Below the pieces are notes generated by a model. It ran no database searches. It was not told the origin of the DNA and saw only the letters and a list, made by a program, of their open reading frames with translations. A stretch of DNA of 64,000 nucleotides from Nesterenkonia alba DSM 19423 (lineage in GTDB: Bacteria > Actinomycetota > Actinomycetes > Actinomycetales > Micrococcaceae). Positions 17,533-27,064 of this stretch are shown here, one piece after another. Within the stretch, counting starts at the first letter, position 1, and each line of letters starts with the position of its first letter. The stretch spans positions 124,001 to 188,000 of the forward strand of contig NZ_ATXP01000003.1 in NCBI RefSeq assembly GCF_000421745.1. The letters are read 5' to 3'. A program made the translations under genes and the position numbers.

Positions 17533-18255
17533 TCAGGCAGAGTGGCTGCGTTCGGCGAGGAATCTGGTGATACGCCGGGTCAGCAGTTCGGCGTCCTCAT
17601 CGAGGGTGGCCACGTGCTGACTGCGGCGCAAGATGACCTCGGTGAGCTGCTCCGGAGACAGGGCTTTCTTCAACACCTGCGCAGAGGCGGAGCCCAGGAC
17701 ATTGTCCCGGGGTGAGCGCAGCAGCAAGACGGGTGTGCCATCGGCGGCCAGTCGGGGCAGGCTAGCCCGGGCGGTGGTCAAGATGTGGTCTAGTGCTACC
17801 ACTGCGCGCACCGGAGTCACCGGGTAGGCCTCTTCGGCGACGCCGGGTTTCGCGATGTCCCCGGCAATGGCGGGCAGGGTGGGTTTGATGGGGGCGAGCA
17901 GACGGGCCGCAGTCGCCGTGCCGCGGCGCAGCCGCAGGGCCGGGTTGATGACGGCTGCCCCGCGGAGCTGGTGTTCGGCAGCGATGTGTAGTGCCAGCGC
18001 CCCGCCCATGGACAGCCCCACCGGCACCACCGTGGCGCAGCGTTCGGCGAGCCGGTGGTAGGCCTCATCGACAGCGGAGAGGATCGTGCCGGCCTCGGTG
18101 GCGGCCAGGTCTCGCCAATGGGTGCCGTGCCCGGGCAGCAGGGGAACCTCTGCATCGAAACCGGCGGCACGTACCGCCTCAGCGACCGGTTCCACCGAGG
18201 CGGTGGTGGAGGTGAAACCGTGGACGATGAGCGCGCCTGTGCTGCTGTTCACCAT
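17533..18255 (-). CDS. Alpha/beta hydrolase, carboxylesterase/monoacylglycerol lipase type
   Basis: A 240-residue serine hydrolase like Est30. The oxyanion loop HGFTST is near residue 13, the nucleophile elbow GLSMGG near residue 81, the acid residue in LRSPRDNVL and the catalytic histidine in SQHVATLD. Substrates are probably short-chain esters or monoglycerides; the physiological one is unknown. The ATG at 18255 follows TAAAGT by 6 bases, without a Shine-Dalgarno (leaderless). Divergent from plsC. Confidence 0.85.
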   Translation of the reverse strand: MVNSSTGALIVHGFTSTTASVEPVAEAVRAAGFDAEVPLLPGHGTHWRDLAATEAGTILSAVDEAYHRLAERCATVVPVGLSMGGALALHIAAEHQLRGAAVINPALRLRRGTATAARLLAPIKPTLPAIAGDIAKPGVAEEAYPVTPVRAVVALDHILTTARASLPRLAADGTPVLLLRSPRDNVLGSASAQVLKKALSPEQLTEVILRRSQHVATLDEDAELLTRRITRFLAERSHSA

Positions 18256-18324
18256 GTGTTCACTTTAGGGTCTCTACAGTTGTGGCTGAACACGTGATCC
18301 GGCGTGCTGGCAGAGAGGACACCT

Positions 18325-19035
18325 GTGACCAACGCTTTCTACGTCAACGCGAAGCGCTTTCTGGTCGGCCCGGTGGTGAATGCAACCTTCCGCCCCTGGG
18401 TGAAGGGACTGGACAATATTCCCACCGAGGGCGGGGCGATCCTGGCGGCGAACCACATGTCCTTCTCCGATTCGGTGTTCATCCCTGTGGTGGTTCCCCG
18501 CCCGGTGCGTTTCCTCGCCAAGGATGACTACTGGAAGGGTCAGGGGTTCTCCGGAGCGTGGACCCGGTGGTTTTTCGGTATTACCGGGCAGATTCCGATG
18601 GATCGTTCCGGCGGACAGGCCTCGGCGGATTCCTTGGCGCATGGGGAGCAGGCGCTGCGCAATGGGGACCTGTTGGGGATCTACCCGGAGGGCACCCGTA
18701 GCCCGGATGGGCGGTTGTATCGCGGCAAGCTCGGGGTCGCCAAGCTGGCCCTGCGCGCCCAGGTGCCGGTGATTCCCATGGCACTGATCGGCACAGATAA
18801 GGTCCAACCCATTGACCGGCACATCCCCCGGATCCGGCGAGTGGGGCTCATCATCGGTGAACCGATGCACTTTGACGCTTATTACGACGTCGCCGAGGAC
18901 CGATTCGCCCAGCGGAAGGTCACCGACGAGATCATGTATCAGATCATGCGTCTGTCCGGACAAGAGTACGTGGACGTCTACGCTTCAGAGGTTAAACAGC
19001 AGATGGCCGAGGAGGCCAAGAAGAACCGAAAGTAG
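18325..19035 (+). CDS. plsC: 1-acyl-sn-glycerol-3-phosphate acyltransferase
   Basis: Membrane-associated acyltransferase making phosphatidic acid. The catalytic HX4D-type motif is NHMSFSD near residue 44, and the phosphate-binding motif is YPEGTRSPDG near residue 122. I start at GTG 18325 (MTNAFYVNAKRF), which has AGAGAGGA 5 bases upstream; a GTG at 18304 in frame lacks a ribosome site. This gives 236 residues, normal for the family. Confidence 0.92.
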   Translation: MTNAFYVNAKRFLVGPVVNATFRPWVKGLDNIPTEGGAILAANHMSFSDSVFIPVVVPRPVRFLAKDDYWKGQGFSGAWTRWFFGITGQIPMDRSGGQASADSLAHGEQALRNGDLLGIYPEGTRSPDGRLYRGKLGVAKLALRAQVPVIPMALIGTDKVQPIDRHIPRIRRVGLIIGEPMHFDAYYDVAEDRFAQRKVTDEIMYQIMRLSGQEYVDVYASEVKQQMAEEAKKNRK

Positions 19036-19067
19036 CCGGCAGTCCCCCTGGGGCCTAGACCAAGAAC

Positions 19068-19112
19068 GATGAATGCCCCTGACCGGCTTTCCCCAGGTCA
19101 GAGGCATTCATC
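19068..19112. terminator. Hairpin between plsC and tRNA-Leu
   Basis: Arms 19068-19084 and 19096-19112 pair over 17 positions with one mismatch (a G-U wobble in minus-strand RNA) around an 11-base loop, directly 3' of the tRNA. It probably ends the tRNA transcript and possibly plsC as well. Confidence 0.65.
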
Positions 19113-19117
19113 CGCTG

Positions 19118-19201
<84 letters not shown>

Positions 19202-19334
19202 AGATCGAGGCTCATTCCGAACCTCTAGGAGCTGAAAACAGCGAGAACTACTGTAACCCGGAACGCCACCGCACGCCTAATCGACAGCCTCGGCCGCAGT
19301 GGGTCAGCAGGCATCCCGCTATAGTCGGATAGCT

Positions 19335-22300
19335 ATGCCTACCGAGCCACGCGCGCACCCGGGGTACACCGCTGAGGATCTCAACTACCCCGAGCACCTG
19401 CCGGTCACCGCGGAACGAGAGTCCATCCTCACCGCATTGGCCGAACACCAGGTGGTCGTCGTCGCCGGTGAGACCGGCTCAGGCAAGACCACCCAGCTGC
19501 CCAAGATGCTGCTGGAGCTGGGGCTGGCCGACCGGGGCATAATCGGGCACACCCAGCCCCGCCGGCTAGCGGCCCGCTCAGTCGCCGAACGCCTCGCCGA
19601 AGAACTGGGAACCACCATCGGGGACGCGGTCGGCTACCAGGTCCGGTTCACCGCCGAGGTCAGTGCGGACACCGCGGTCAAACTCATGACCGATGGGATC
19701 CTGCTTGCAGAGATCCAGCGGGATCCTCTGCTGCGCAAGTACTCGGCCATCATCATTGATGAGGCCCATGAACGCAGCCTCAACATCGACGTCATCCTCG
19801 GCTATCTCAAACGCATCCTGCCTCAACGGCCTGATCTGAAAGTCGTGGTCACCTCCGCGACCATCGACCCGGAGCGTTTCGCCCACCACTTCAGCCAGCA
19901 GAACACCTCCGAAGGACCCCTGCCGGACGATGTTCCCATCATCGAGGTCTCCGGGCGCACGTATCCGGTGGAGATCCGGTACCGCCCGGTGGTTGATGAG
20001 GATGACGACGACGCCGAGGAGCGTGACCTCCTCGATGCGGTCAGTGACGCCGTCGTCGAACTCGCCGAGGAACCCCAAGGTGACATTCTGATCTTCTTCC
20101 CCGGCGAACGGGAGATTCGCGACGCCGCCGAAGCGCTCCGTGAAACCACCAGCGGGCACCGGAGGTTACAGAACACCGAGATCCTGCCTTTATTCGGACG
20201 GCTCTCCCTGGCGGAGCAGAAACGCGTCTTCACCCCAGGCGGCCGGCGGCGCATCGTGCTGGCCACCAATGTGGCTGAGACCTCCCTGACCGTGCCGGGG
20301 ATCAAATACGTCATTGACACCGGCACCGCGCGAATCTCCCGCTACTCCACCCGCACCAAGGTCCAGCGACTACCTATCGAGCCGATCAGCCAGGCCAGCG
20401 CCAACCAGCGCGCCGGCCGGTGCGGACGGACCTCCGACGGTATCTGCATCAGGCTCTACAGCGAGGAGGACTTCCTCGCCCGTCCGGAATTCACCGACCC
20501 GGAGATCCTGCGCACCTCACTGGCCAGTGTGCTGCTGCAGATGTCAGCCATGGGCATCACCGAGACCCCTCAGCAGCTGATGGACTTCCCCTTTGTGCAG
20601 AAGCCCGACGCCCGGGCCGTCAACGACGCGGTGCGTCTACTCACCGAGCTCGGTGCTCTCTCCTCTCGGGGCAAGGTCACCGCCACTGGGCGCTCATTGG
20701 CGCAGCTGCCCGTGGATCCGCGGCTGGGCCGGATGATGGTCGAGGCCTCGCGCCGCGAGTGCCTCACCGAGGTCACGGTTCTGGCGGCGGCGCTGTCCAT
20801 CCAGGATGTCCGGGAGCGGCCCACCGAGCACCGGCAGACCGCCGATGAGTTCCACCAACGGTTCGCCGATGAGAACTCTGACTTCTCCGCGCTGCTGAAC
20901 CTGTGGCGCTACATTGGCCGCCAGCAGGCCGAGCTCTCCTCCTCGGCGTTCCGTCGCCTGTGCCGCCGGGAGTACCTCAACTGGCTCCGGATCCGCGAAT
21001 GGCAGGATCTGGTCACCCAGCTGGGTGAATTAGCACAGCAGGCCCATCTGACCACACGCCGCATCCGGTGGCGGGACACCATTGACCCGGTGGGGCGGCA
21101 CGAGGCGGTTCATCAGTCCCTGCTGTCCGGACTGCTCAGCCACATCGGTCTCTACAACCCGCGGACGCGTGACTACCAAGGCGCCCGGGGTACCCGCTTC
21201 GCCGTGTTTCCCGGCTCGGGTCTGTTCAAGAAGAACCACGACCTCATCATGGCCGCGGAGCTGGTGGAGACTTCCCGGCTGTGGGCGCGGACCTGCGCGA
21301 CCATCGACCCCGCCTGGGCGGAGCAGGTCGGTGCTCACCTCATCAAACGCAACCATTCGGATCCGGTGTGGAGCTCGAAACGGGGTGCTGTGGTGGCCAC
21401 CGAGCGGGTCACGCTCTTCGGAGTGCCGGTCATCGCCGACCGTACGGTGCTCTTCGCGACAGTGGACCCCGCCTTCGCGCGCGAGGAGTTCATCCGCCGT
21501 GCTCTGGTCGAAGGCGACTGGAACACCCGGCACCACTTCGATAAGCGCAACCGCCAGCGGATCGCTGAGGCTGAGGAACTCCAGGAACGCGCCGGACGTC
21601 GCGATCTTCTGGCAGAGGACCACGTCCTCGCCCGATTCTTCGCCGAACGGATTCCTGAACACATCACCTCCCAACGGGCTTTCGACGCCTGGTGGAAGAA
21701 ACAGCGGCACCACACCCCTGAACTGCTCGATCTCCCTGAAGAGGTCCTGTACAAACCTGCCGCCGAGCAGGTGGACCTCGAGCAGTTTCCGGCCACCTGG
21801 GATCATGACGGGCTCGCCCTGGAACTGACCTACGCCTATGAAGCCGGGGTCACTGTCCGGGTGCCACTGGTCTTCCTCAACCAGTTGGACCCCGCACGTT
21901 TCGAATGGTTCATCCCGGGCCGGCGCACCGAGATGATCACCGCACTGATCCGCGCGATGCCCAAACAGTTGCGGCGCAACTTTGTGCCCGCTCCGGATGT
22001 GGCCACCCAGGCCCGCACCGTGCTGGAGGACCAGTACGACGCCGGTCGGGAGCCTTTCCGCCCCGCCCTCGCCCGAGTGCTGCGAGAGTTGAAAGGCATC
22101 CCGGTCACCGCCGAGGACGTACCAGTGGACAAGCTTCCGGAGCATCTGCGCTTCACCTTCGCCGTGGTCAGCGAGAAAGGGCGTGTGCTGGAGACCAGCG
22201 AACATTTGTCCCAGGTGCAGGAGCGCTTTGCCGGTCAAACCCGCGAGGCGATCCAACGCTCGGTCACCAGTGGCAGCGCATCCCGACCACTACCCGATGA

Positions 22301-23306
22301 CGGTCGTACCACCACCGCCTCCCCCGGCGCCGACTCGCCAGCCCCGGAGCCGGGTGCCTCTTCTGCAGCCGGGCAAGGCGTAGACCTGAGTCTGCGCCAT
22401 CAGAGGACATGGAGCTTCGGGGAGATCCCGCGGGCTGTCAGCAGCACCGTGGCCGGTCGTGAGGTCACCGGCTATCCTGCTCTCACCCCGGAAACAGGCG
22501 AACAGACTGACCGCACCACCGGCCAGGGGGCCAACACCGCTGACGGGGTGCGTCTGACCATCACCGGCTCAGAAGCCGAGCAATACAGAACCCACCGGCG
22601 TGGCGTCGTCGTGCTCTTACGCCATGTGCTGCCCTCGCCCCACCAGTACGTGGTGGACCACCTCAGTAACCGGGAGCGACTAGCCTTCGGTCAGTTCGCC
22701 TCCGCGGAGGACATCGTCACCGAGGCCACCACGGCTGCCCTGGATCACCTGGTGCCAGATGAATTGCCTTACACTGCCGAGGCGTTCGAGCGGATCTGTC
22801 GGCATGCCCGAGCCGAACTGATCGAGACAGTGCTGCAGCTGACCGGAATCGTCGCCGAAGTGCTCACCCTCAGCACAGAAGTGCGCAGCCGTCTGGACGG
22901 GGTGCGCTCCCAGGCGCTGAGTGCCGCGGTGGAGGATATGCGCGCCCAGATCGACCACCTGGTCTACCCCGGGTTCATCGCAGAGACCGGGTTCGCGCAG
23001 CTAGGGCATATGCCCCGTTACCTCAAGGCGATGCTCATCCGGCTTGATCGGCTGGAGTCGGGACAGTCCCTGGGCAAGGACACCACCGATATGCAACAGA
23101 TCCAGCAGCTCGAGGATGAGTACGACGCCGCCATCGATGCCGTGGGCCCTCACCGCCCAGTTCCTCGGGCCTTAGGTGAGGTGAAATGGATGCTGGAGGA
23201 ACTGCGGGTGAACCTCTTCGCCCAGCAGCTGGGAACTGCTCAGACGGTCAGCGCCAAACGGGTGCGCCGAGCCCTCAAACAGGCAGGCACTGAACCTCAG
23301 CGCTAA
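19335..23306 (+). CDS. hrpA: ATP-dependent RNA helicase HrpA
   Basis: Very large DEAH-box helicase, 1323 residues from ATG 19335. Motif I is GETGSGKTTQLPK near residue 40, motif II is DEAHERS, motif III TSATI and motif VI QRAGRCGR, followed by helicase-associated, OB-fold and the long DUF3418 C-terminal domain. A low-complexity linker rich in Pro/Ser/Ala (about residues 985-1015) interrupts the C-terminal half. A GTG at 19299 is in frame, but TATAGT (19320-19325) lies 9 bases before the ATG and there is no Shine-Dalgarno. In E. coli HrpA helps resolve stalled ribosomes. Confidence 0.94.
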   Translation: MPTEPRAHPGYTAEDLNYPEHLPVTAERESILTALAEHQVVVVAGETGSGKTTQLPKMLLELGLADRGIIGHTQPRRLAARSVAERLAEELGTTIGDAVGYQVRFTAEVSADTAVKLMTDGILLAEIQRDPLLRKYSAIIIDEAHERSLNIDVILGYLKRILPQRPDLKVVVTSATIDPERFAHHFSQQNTSEGPLPDDVPIIEVSGRTYPVEIRYRPVVDEDDDDAEERDLLDAVSDAVVELAEEPQGDILIFFPGEREIRDAAEALRETTSGHRRLQNTEILPLFGRLSLAEQKRVFTPGGRRRIVLATNVAETSLTVPGIKYVIDTGTARISRYSTRTKVQRLPIEPISQASANQRAGRCGRTSDGICIRLYSEEDFLARPEFTDPEILRTSLASVLLQMSAMGITETPQQLMDFPFVQKPDARAVNDAVRLLTELGALSSRGKVTATGRSLAQLPVDPRLGRMMVEASRRECLTEVTVLAAALSIQDVRERPTEHRQTADEFHQRFADENSDFSALLNLWRYIGRQQAELSSSAFRRLCRREYLNWLRIREWQDLVTQLGELAQQAHLTTRRIRWRDTIDPVGRHEAVHQSLLSGLLSHIGLYNPRTRDYQGARGTRFAVFPGSGLFKKNHDLIMAAELVETSRLWARTCATIDPAWAEQVGAHLIKRNHSDPVWSSKRGAVVATERVTLFGVPVIADRTVLFATVDPAFAREEFIRRALVEGDWNTRHHFDKRNRQRIAEAEELQERAGRRDLLAEDHVLARFFAERIPEHITSQRAFDAWWKKQRHHTPELLDLPEEVLYKPAAEQVDLEQFPATWDHDGLALELTYAYEAGVTVRVPLVFLNQLDPARFEWFIPGRRTEMITALIRAMPKQLRRNFVPAPDVATQARTVLEDQYDAGREPFRPALARVLRELKGIPVTAEDVPVDKLPEHLRFTFAVVSEKGRVLETSEHLSQVQERFAGQTREAIQRSVTSGSASRPLPDDGRTTTASPGADSPAPEPGASSAAGQGVDLSLRHQRTWSFGEIPRAVSSTVAGREVTGYPALTPETGEQTDRTTGQGANTADGVRLTITGSEAEQYRTHRRGVVVLLRHVLPSPHQYVVDHLSNRERLAFGQFASAEDIVTEATTAALDHLVPDELPYTAEAFERICRHARAELIETVLQLTGIVAEVLTLSTEVRSRLDGVRSQALSAAVEDMRAQIDHLVYPGFIAETGFAQLGHMPRYLKAMLIRLDRLESGQSLGKDTTDMQQIQQLEDEYDAAIDAVGPHRPVPRALGEVKWMLEELRVNLFAQQLGTAQTVSAKRVRRALKQAGTEPQR

Positions 23307-23331
23307 GCCGGCTATGCGGGTGGAATGCGGC

Positions 23332-23766
23332 TCAGTCGCTCTCAGCGGGGACGTGGTCGGTCTCTCCCATCAGTCGCAGCGCGACCCGGAGCTTCTCAGC
23401 GGCCTCGTCCATCTTCGCTGGATCCGGGTTATCCATGGCGTTGGCGAAATCGTGATCGGCCATGGAGTTCGACGGCCAGACATGGATGTGCAGATGCGGC
23501 ACCTCAAAGCCGACGATCGCCAGCCCGGCCCGTTCGGAGCCAAAGGTCTCCACCTGGGCGGTGCCGATCCGGTGAGCCACCCGGGTCAGATGGGTGACCG
23601 TCTCGACGTCAGCATCAGTCCACTTATCCACCTCCGCCCGGGGCACCACCAGCGTGTGCCCGTAGGCCAGCGGGTTGATGGAGAGGAAGCCGACACAGGT
23701 CTCATCCGACCAGACGAAGCGCCCGGGGATCTCACCGGCGATGATCTTGGAGAACACAGTGCTCAT
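23332..23766 (-). CDS. HIT family nucleotide-binding protein
   Basis: A 144-residue histidine-triad protein; the triad is PHLHIHVWP near residue 94, with the family N-terminus FSKIIAGEIPGRFVW. Members hydrolyse AMP-linked phosphoramidates or dinucleotides; the substrate here is unknown. The ATG at 23766 has TAATCT 6 bases upstream and no Shine-Dalgarno (leaderless). Tail to tail with hrpA, head to head with zur. Confidence 0.92.
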   Translation of the reverse strand: MSTVFSKIIAGEIPGRFVWSDETCVGFLSINPLAYGHTLVVPRAEVDKWTDADVETVTHLTRVAHRIGTAQVETFGSERAGLAIVGFEVPHLHIHVWPSNSMADHDFANAMDNPDPAKMDEAAEKLRVALRLMGETDHVPAESD

Positions 23767-23803
23767 ACCGCTAGATTAACCCGACTGCTACCCTGGGGCG
23801 AGC

Positions 23804-24217
23804 ATGAATGACACCTCCTCCGCCCCGGTCAAAGGCCGCTCTACTCGCCAGAAGAGAGCGGTCTGGGCGGCGCTGAACTCGTTAGAAGATTTCGTCTCCG
23901 CTCAGGAGCTACACCGGATCCTCACTGACCGGGGGGAGAAAGTCTCCCTGGCCACGGTCTACCGCGTGCTGCAGTCCCACCAGGAAGAAGGCCTGTTGGA
24001 TGTACTGCGTCCCGACGACGGTGAGGCGATCTTCCGGCTGTGCGAGCGCACCGAACATCACCACCACCTGGTGTGCCGCAACTGCGGACTGACCGTGGAG
24101 TTCTCCGCCCCCGATGTCGAAGCATGGGCCGAGCAGCTGGCCGACAAACACCAGTTCACCGATGTTCGGCACACTCTGGAGATCTTTGGCCTCTGCGCCA
24201 AGTGCACTGCGGCCTAA
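23804..24217 (+). CDS. zur: Fur-family zinc uptake regulator Zur
   Basis: A 137-residue metal-dependent repressor. A winged-helix DNA-binding half (STRQKRAVWAALN to VSLATVYRVLQ) precedes the metal-sensing half with HHHHLVCRNCG and a second CXXC (CAKC) at the end, the structural zinc site. Its location tail to tail with a zinc-type ABC importer, and a Fur-like palindrome in that importer's promoter, favour Zur over Fur. TACCCT is 9 bases upstream of the ATG; no clear Shine-Dalgarno. Confidence 0.9.
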   Translation: MNDTSSAPVKGRSTRQKRAVWAALNSLEDFVSAQELHRILTDRGEKVSLATVYRVLQSHQEEGLLDVLRPDDGEAIFRLCERTEHHHHLVCRNCGLTVEFSAPDVEAWAEQLADKHQFTDVRHTLEIFGLCAKCTAA

Positions 24218-24281
24218 CCGAGGGGCACGCGCATCCGGGACAGCGATCCGGTCGCTGCTCAGGCAGCCGGCGGCGGAACCC

Positions 24282-25220
24282 TCATGAAGCAGCCGGAATG
24301 ACCGGTGGAGCCTTGCGAATGCTCACCCTGCGGCGGCGTCGGGCGACCAGCAGGCATCCTAAATAGATGAGGAAACTGATCGTGGTGATATAGGGGCTGA
24401 TGGGGATCGTCCCGGTGATGGCAATCATGATTCCGGCCACGGCACTGAACACACCGAAACCCATGGCCAGCAGCACCACCGTCAAGGGGCGGTGACTGAC
24501 CTTCAGCGCGGCCGCCGCCGGAACCACCAGCAGGGACAGGACCAGCAACGCTCCGACCACCTGGACACTCATGGCAACCGCTAGTCCCATCAGCACCATG
24601 AAGATCATCGACAGCACCGAGGTGTTGACCCCTCGGGCTGCGGCGAGCTCGGGGTCCACCGACGCGAACAGCAGTGGCCGCCATAAAAGCACCAGAACCA
24701 CGGAGATGATGACCGCCACGGTGACCAGGGTGCGGGTCTGAATATCGTCGACACCGACGATCTGCCCGGTGAGCAGACCGAACTGGTTAGCGCTGCGCCC
24801 CTGATACAGGTGCAGGAACAGGATGCCCAGACCCATCCCGAAGGGCATGAGCACGGCGGTGACCGCGCTGACCTCACGGTCCCTTAAGCTCAGCACTCCG
24901 ATGAGCACCGCAGCCGCCACCGCCCCGACCGCTGAACCGGCCACCACGTTCAGCCCCAGTAGCAAGAAGAGCGCCGCCCCGGCAAAGCTGATCTCGGCGA
25001 TCCCGTGGACCACGAGCCCGGCTCGGCGCAGGGCGATGAACACACCGAAGATCCCGCCCATCAGTCCGAGGACAGCGGCGGTGATGACGGAGTTTTGCAC
25101 CAACTGGAACAGATCCCAGTAGCCCTCGAGGGTGTAGCTACTGCGAATGCGCTCCACCAGGGCAAGCGGCGGGGATTCAGCGAGCGAGGCAGGGAGGTTC
25201 AACGAGGCAGCGAGGTTCAC
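24282..25220 (-). CDS. znuB: Zinc ABC transporter, permease
   Basis: A 312-residue membrane permease of the ABC-3 family (ZnuB/MntB/TroC) with about eight to nine hydrophobic helices. It starts at GTG 25220, overlapping the znuC stop as GTGA. It forms the channel with the ATPase and lipoprotein encoded upstream. Specificity for zinc is inferred from the zur gene opposite and the operator in front of the operon. Confidence 0.9.
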   Translation of the reverse strand: MNLAASLNLPASLAESPPLALVERIRSSYTLEGYWDLFQLVQNSVITAAVLGLMGGIFGVFIALRRAGLVVHGIAEISFAGAALFLLLGLNVVAGSAVGAVAAAVLIGVLSLRDREVSAVTAVLMPFGMGLGILFLHLYQGRSANQFGLLTGQIVGVDDIQTRTLVTVAVIISVVLVLLWRPLLFASVDPELAAARGVNTSVLSMIFMVLMGLAVAMSVQVVGALLVLSLLVVPAAAALKVSHRPLTVVLLAMGFGVFSAVAGIMIAITGTIPISPYITTISFLIYLGCLLVARRRRRVSIRKAPPVIPAAS

Positions 25221-26047
25221 AGCGCCTCCCGGATGGTGTCGGCGTCGTGCTCGTGATGGTGTTCGACGTGATCGGCGAGCACAATGAGCCGGCCCTTGTG
25301 TTCGACGACGTCGACCGGGGCGTCATAGAGCTCACTGAGCACCTCCGAGCGCATCACCTCAGAGACCGTGCCGATGCGGTACTGCCCGCGAGCGAAGTAC
25401 ACCACCCGGTCCACAGCCTCAATGATCGGGTTGATCTCATGGGTGACAAAGACCACCGCCGCCTCCCGTTGGCTGGCTTGGGTGGTGAGCAGCTCAGCGA
25501 TGGCCTGCTGGTGCTGCAGATCCAGGGAGTGCAGCGGCTCGTCGCAGAGCAGCACATCGGGGTTCCCGGCCAGTGCCTGGGCGGCCCGAAGCCGCTGCTG
25601 TTCGCCACCGGAGAGCACTCCGACCGGCTGGTCGGCGTAGGCTTCGGCACCCACCCGCTGCAGCAGCTCTTCCACCGCGGCGCGGGTTCGAGCGGATTTC
25701 CAGGGGATCCCCCACCGGTGACCGTTAAGCCCCAGAGCCACAAGATCCCGAGCCCGCAGGGGGGTCTCGGCTGGCAGGCTCTGCTGTTGGGGGATGTAGC
25801 CGACTCGGGAGGAACCGCGACGCACTGGCTCGCCGAGGATCTCGGCGGTGCCGGTGCTGAGGTCCTGCAGACCGAGCAGCACTTTGAGGAAGGTGGACTT
25901 CCCCGAGCCGTTGGGACCTAATACGGCAAGGAACTCCCCCGGGTGGACCTCGAGGTCGAGGTTCTCCCAGAGGGTGCGCCTACCGAAGCTGATACCGGCT
26001 TGGCGAAGCCGGATCACCGGTGCTGCATGGCGGGAGTGTTCAGTCAT
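25217..26047 (-). CDS. znuC: Zinc ABC transporter, ATP-binding protein
   Basis: ABC ATPase with Walker A GPNGSGKST, signature LSGGEQQR, Walker B VLLCDEP and switch histidine in VFVTHE. I start at ATG 26047 (MTEHSRHAAP), which overlaps the znuA stop by 8 bases; the longer frame to 26077 is less likely. This gives 276 residues. The C-terminus is His-rich (VEHHHEHD), common in zinc systems. Confidence 0.91.
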   Translation of the reverse strand: MTEHSRHAAPVIRLRQAGISFGRRTLWENLDLEVHPGEFLAVLGPNGSGKSTFLKVLLGLQDLSTGTAEILGEPVRRGSSRVGYIPQQQSLPAETPLRARDLVALGLNGHRWGIPWKSARTRAAVEELLQRVGAEAYADQPVGVLSGGEQQRLRAAQALAGNPDVLLCDEPLHSLDLQHQQAIAELLTTQASQREAAVVFVTHEINPIIEAVDRVVYFARGQYRIGTVSEVMRSEVLSELYDAPVDVVEHKGRLIVLADHVEHHHEHDADTIREAL

Positions 26048-26966
26048 GCATCGCTTCCAGCGCTTCGGCCACGGCATCGATATTCTGGCTCATCCACTCC
26101 TGGAAGTTCTCCGCATCGTCAGGAAGGGTCTCGGTGAACTCTACGATGACCACCCCGTTGTTTTCAGCCTCCTGCCGAATCCGCTGGGACTGTTGGGTCT
26201 CGGTCTGTGGGTTGTAGCTGAGCAGGTCGATCTCTTCAGTCAGCTCCAATGCCTGGTTGTAGAGCCGGGGCGAGACGTCGTCACCGTGTTCGACGGCGGC
26301 GAGGAACTCCTCTTCGGTGCGGTTGTCGAAACCGGCGTCGTCAAGCAGGTACCCGGAGACTGCCTCAGTGGCCAGGTAGCTACGTCCCTGGGCGTCCAAG
26401 GCCCGATTGCGCTCGTCCAGCTGGCTGATCTCTGCGGCCAGGTCTTCGGCATTCTCGGTGTAGACCTCGGCGTTCTCCGGGACGATGTCGCCGAGGTGCT
26501 CGGCCATATCCAGGACGAACTCCGTCATTCGTTCCAGGTCGTACCAGATGTGTTCGTTTTCGTAGGTTCCGTCCCACTCATGCGAGTGCCAGTTTTCGCC
26601 CTCGATGAGCTGGTAGACGTCGTCGTCCTTCTCCGCGGCGGAGGCCAGCAGTGTGATGAACGAATCGTAGCCTCCGCCATTGGCGACGACGACGTCGGCA
26701 TTCTCCACCGCCAACCGGTCCTGGGGGGTCGCCTCATAGGTATGCGGGTCCACCGCGGTGGAGGTCACGATCGCCTCGGAGGCCACCGTGCCGTCTGCAA
26801 TCTGGTCGATGAGATCGGCGTAGACGTCAATGGATGAGACCACGGTAATATCCGTCTGCTCCACCGGGGCGTCTGCGGCATTGTCCTCTGCGGTCTGGCC
26901 ATCCTGCGCACAGCCGGTCAGGACAAGAACTGCCGCGGGCAGAACAGCCATCCACCTGGTACGCAT
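26040..26966 (-). CDS. znuA: Zinc ABC transporter, substrate-binding lipoprotein
   Basis: Cluster A-I metal-binding lipoprotein. The ATG at 26966 gives a signal peptide with lipobox LTGC near residue 15; GGAGG lies 4 bases upstream. A loop with several histidines (NWHSHEWD, ENEHIWYD) resembles the histidine-containing loop of ZnuA proteins. Length 308 residues. It captures zinc outside the membrane for ZnuBC. An upstream in-frame ATG at 27017 would put 17 polar residues before the signal and is rejected. Confidence 0.9.
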   Translation of the reverse strand: MRTRWMAVLPAAVLVLTGCAQDGQTAEDNAADAPVEQTDITVVSSIDVYADLIDQIADGTVASEAIVTSTAVDPHTYEATPQDRLAVENADVVVANGGGYDSFITLLASAAEKDDDVYQLIEGENWHSHEWDGTYENEHIWYDLERMTEFVLDMAEHLGDIVPENAEVYTENAEDLAAEISQLDERNRALDAQGRSYLATEAVSGYLLDDAGFDNRTEEEFLAAVEHGDDVSPRLYNQALELTEEIDLLSYNPQTETQQSQRIRQEAENNGVVIVEFTETLPDDAENFQEWMSQNIDAVAEALEAMHD

Positions 26967-27014
26967 CAAGCCTCCATCAGGGCGTCGGGACGAAGAGAAC
27001 CGCCCACGAGCGTA

Positions 27015-27043
27015 CATCTATTGAAAACAGTTCTCAAAATTAA
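27015..27043 (-). promoter_or_regulatory. znuACB promoter with probable Zur box
   Basis: The palindrome TTGAAAACAGTTCTCAA (27021-27037, one mismatched pair) resembles Fur-family operators of the TGAAAA-N-TTTTCA kind. On the minus strand it forms exactly the 17-bp spacer between a poor -35 (TTAATT) and a -10-like TAGATG. A leader of about 40 bases would precede znuA. Zinc-dependent repression is inferred. Confidence 0.65.
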
Positions 27044-27064
27044 CGAGGCCGCCATGCGGGCAGC

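Noticed and set aside
21030-22256. 408-codon open frame opposite hrpA
   Set aside because: Fully inside the conserved hrpA frame, with shadow-like composition.
24241-24257. Hairpin between zur and znuB as a terminator
   Set aside because: Only a 6-bp stem and no T-run; too weak to list.
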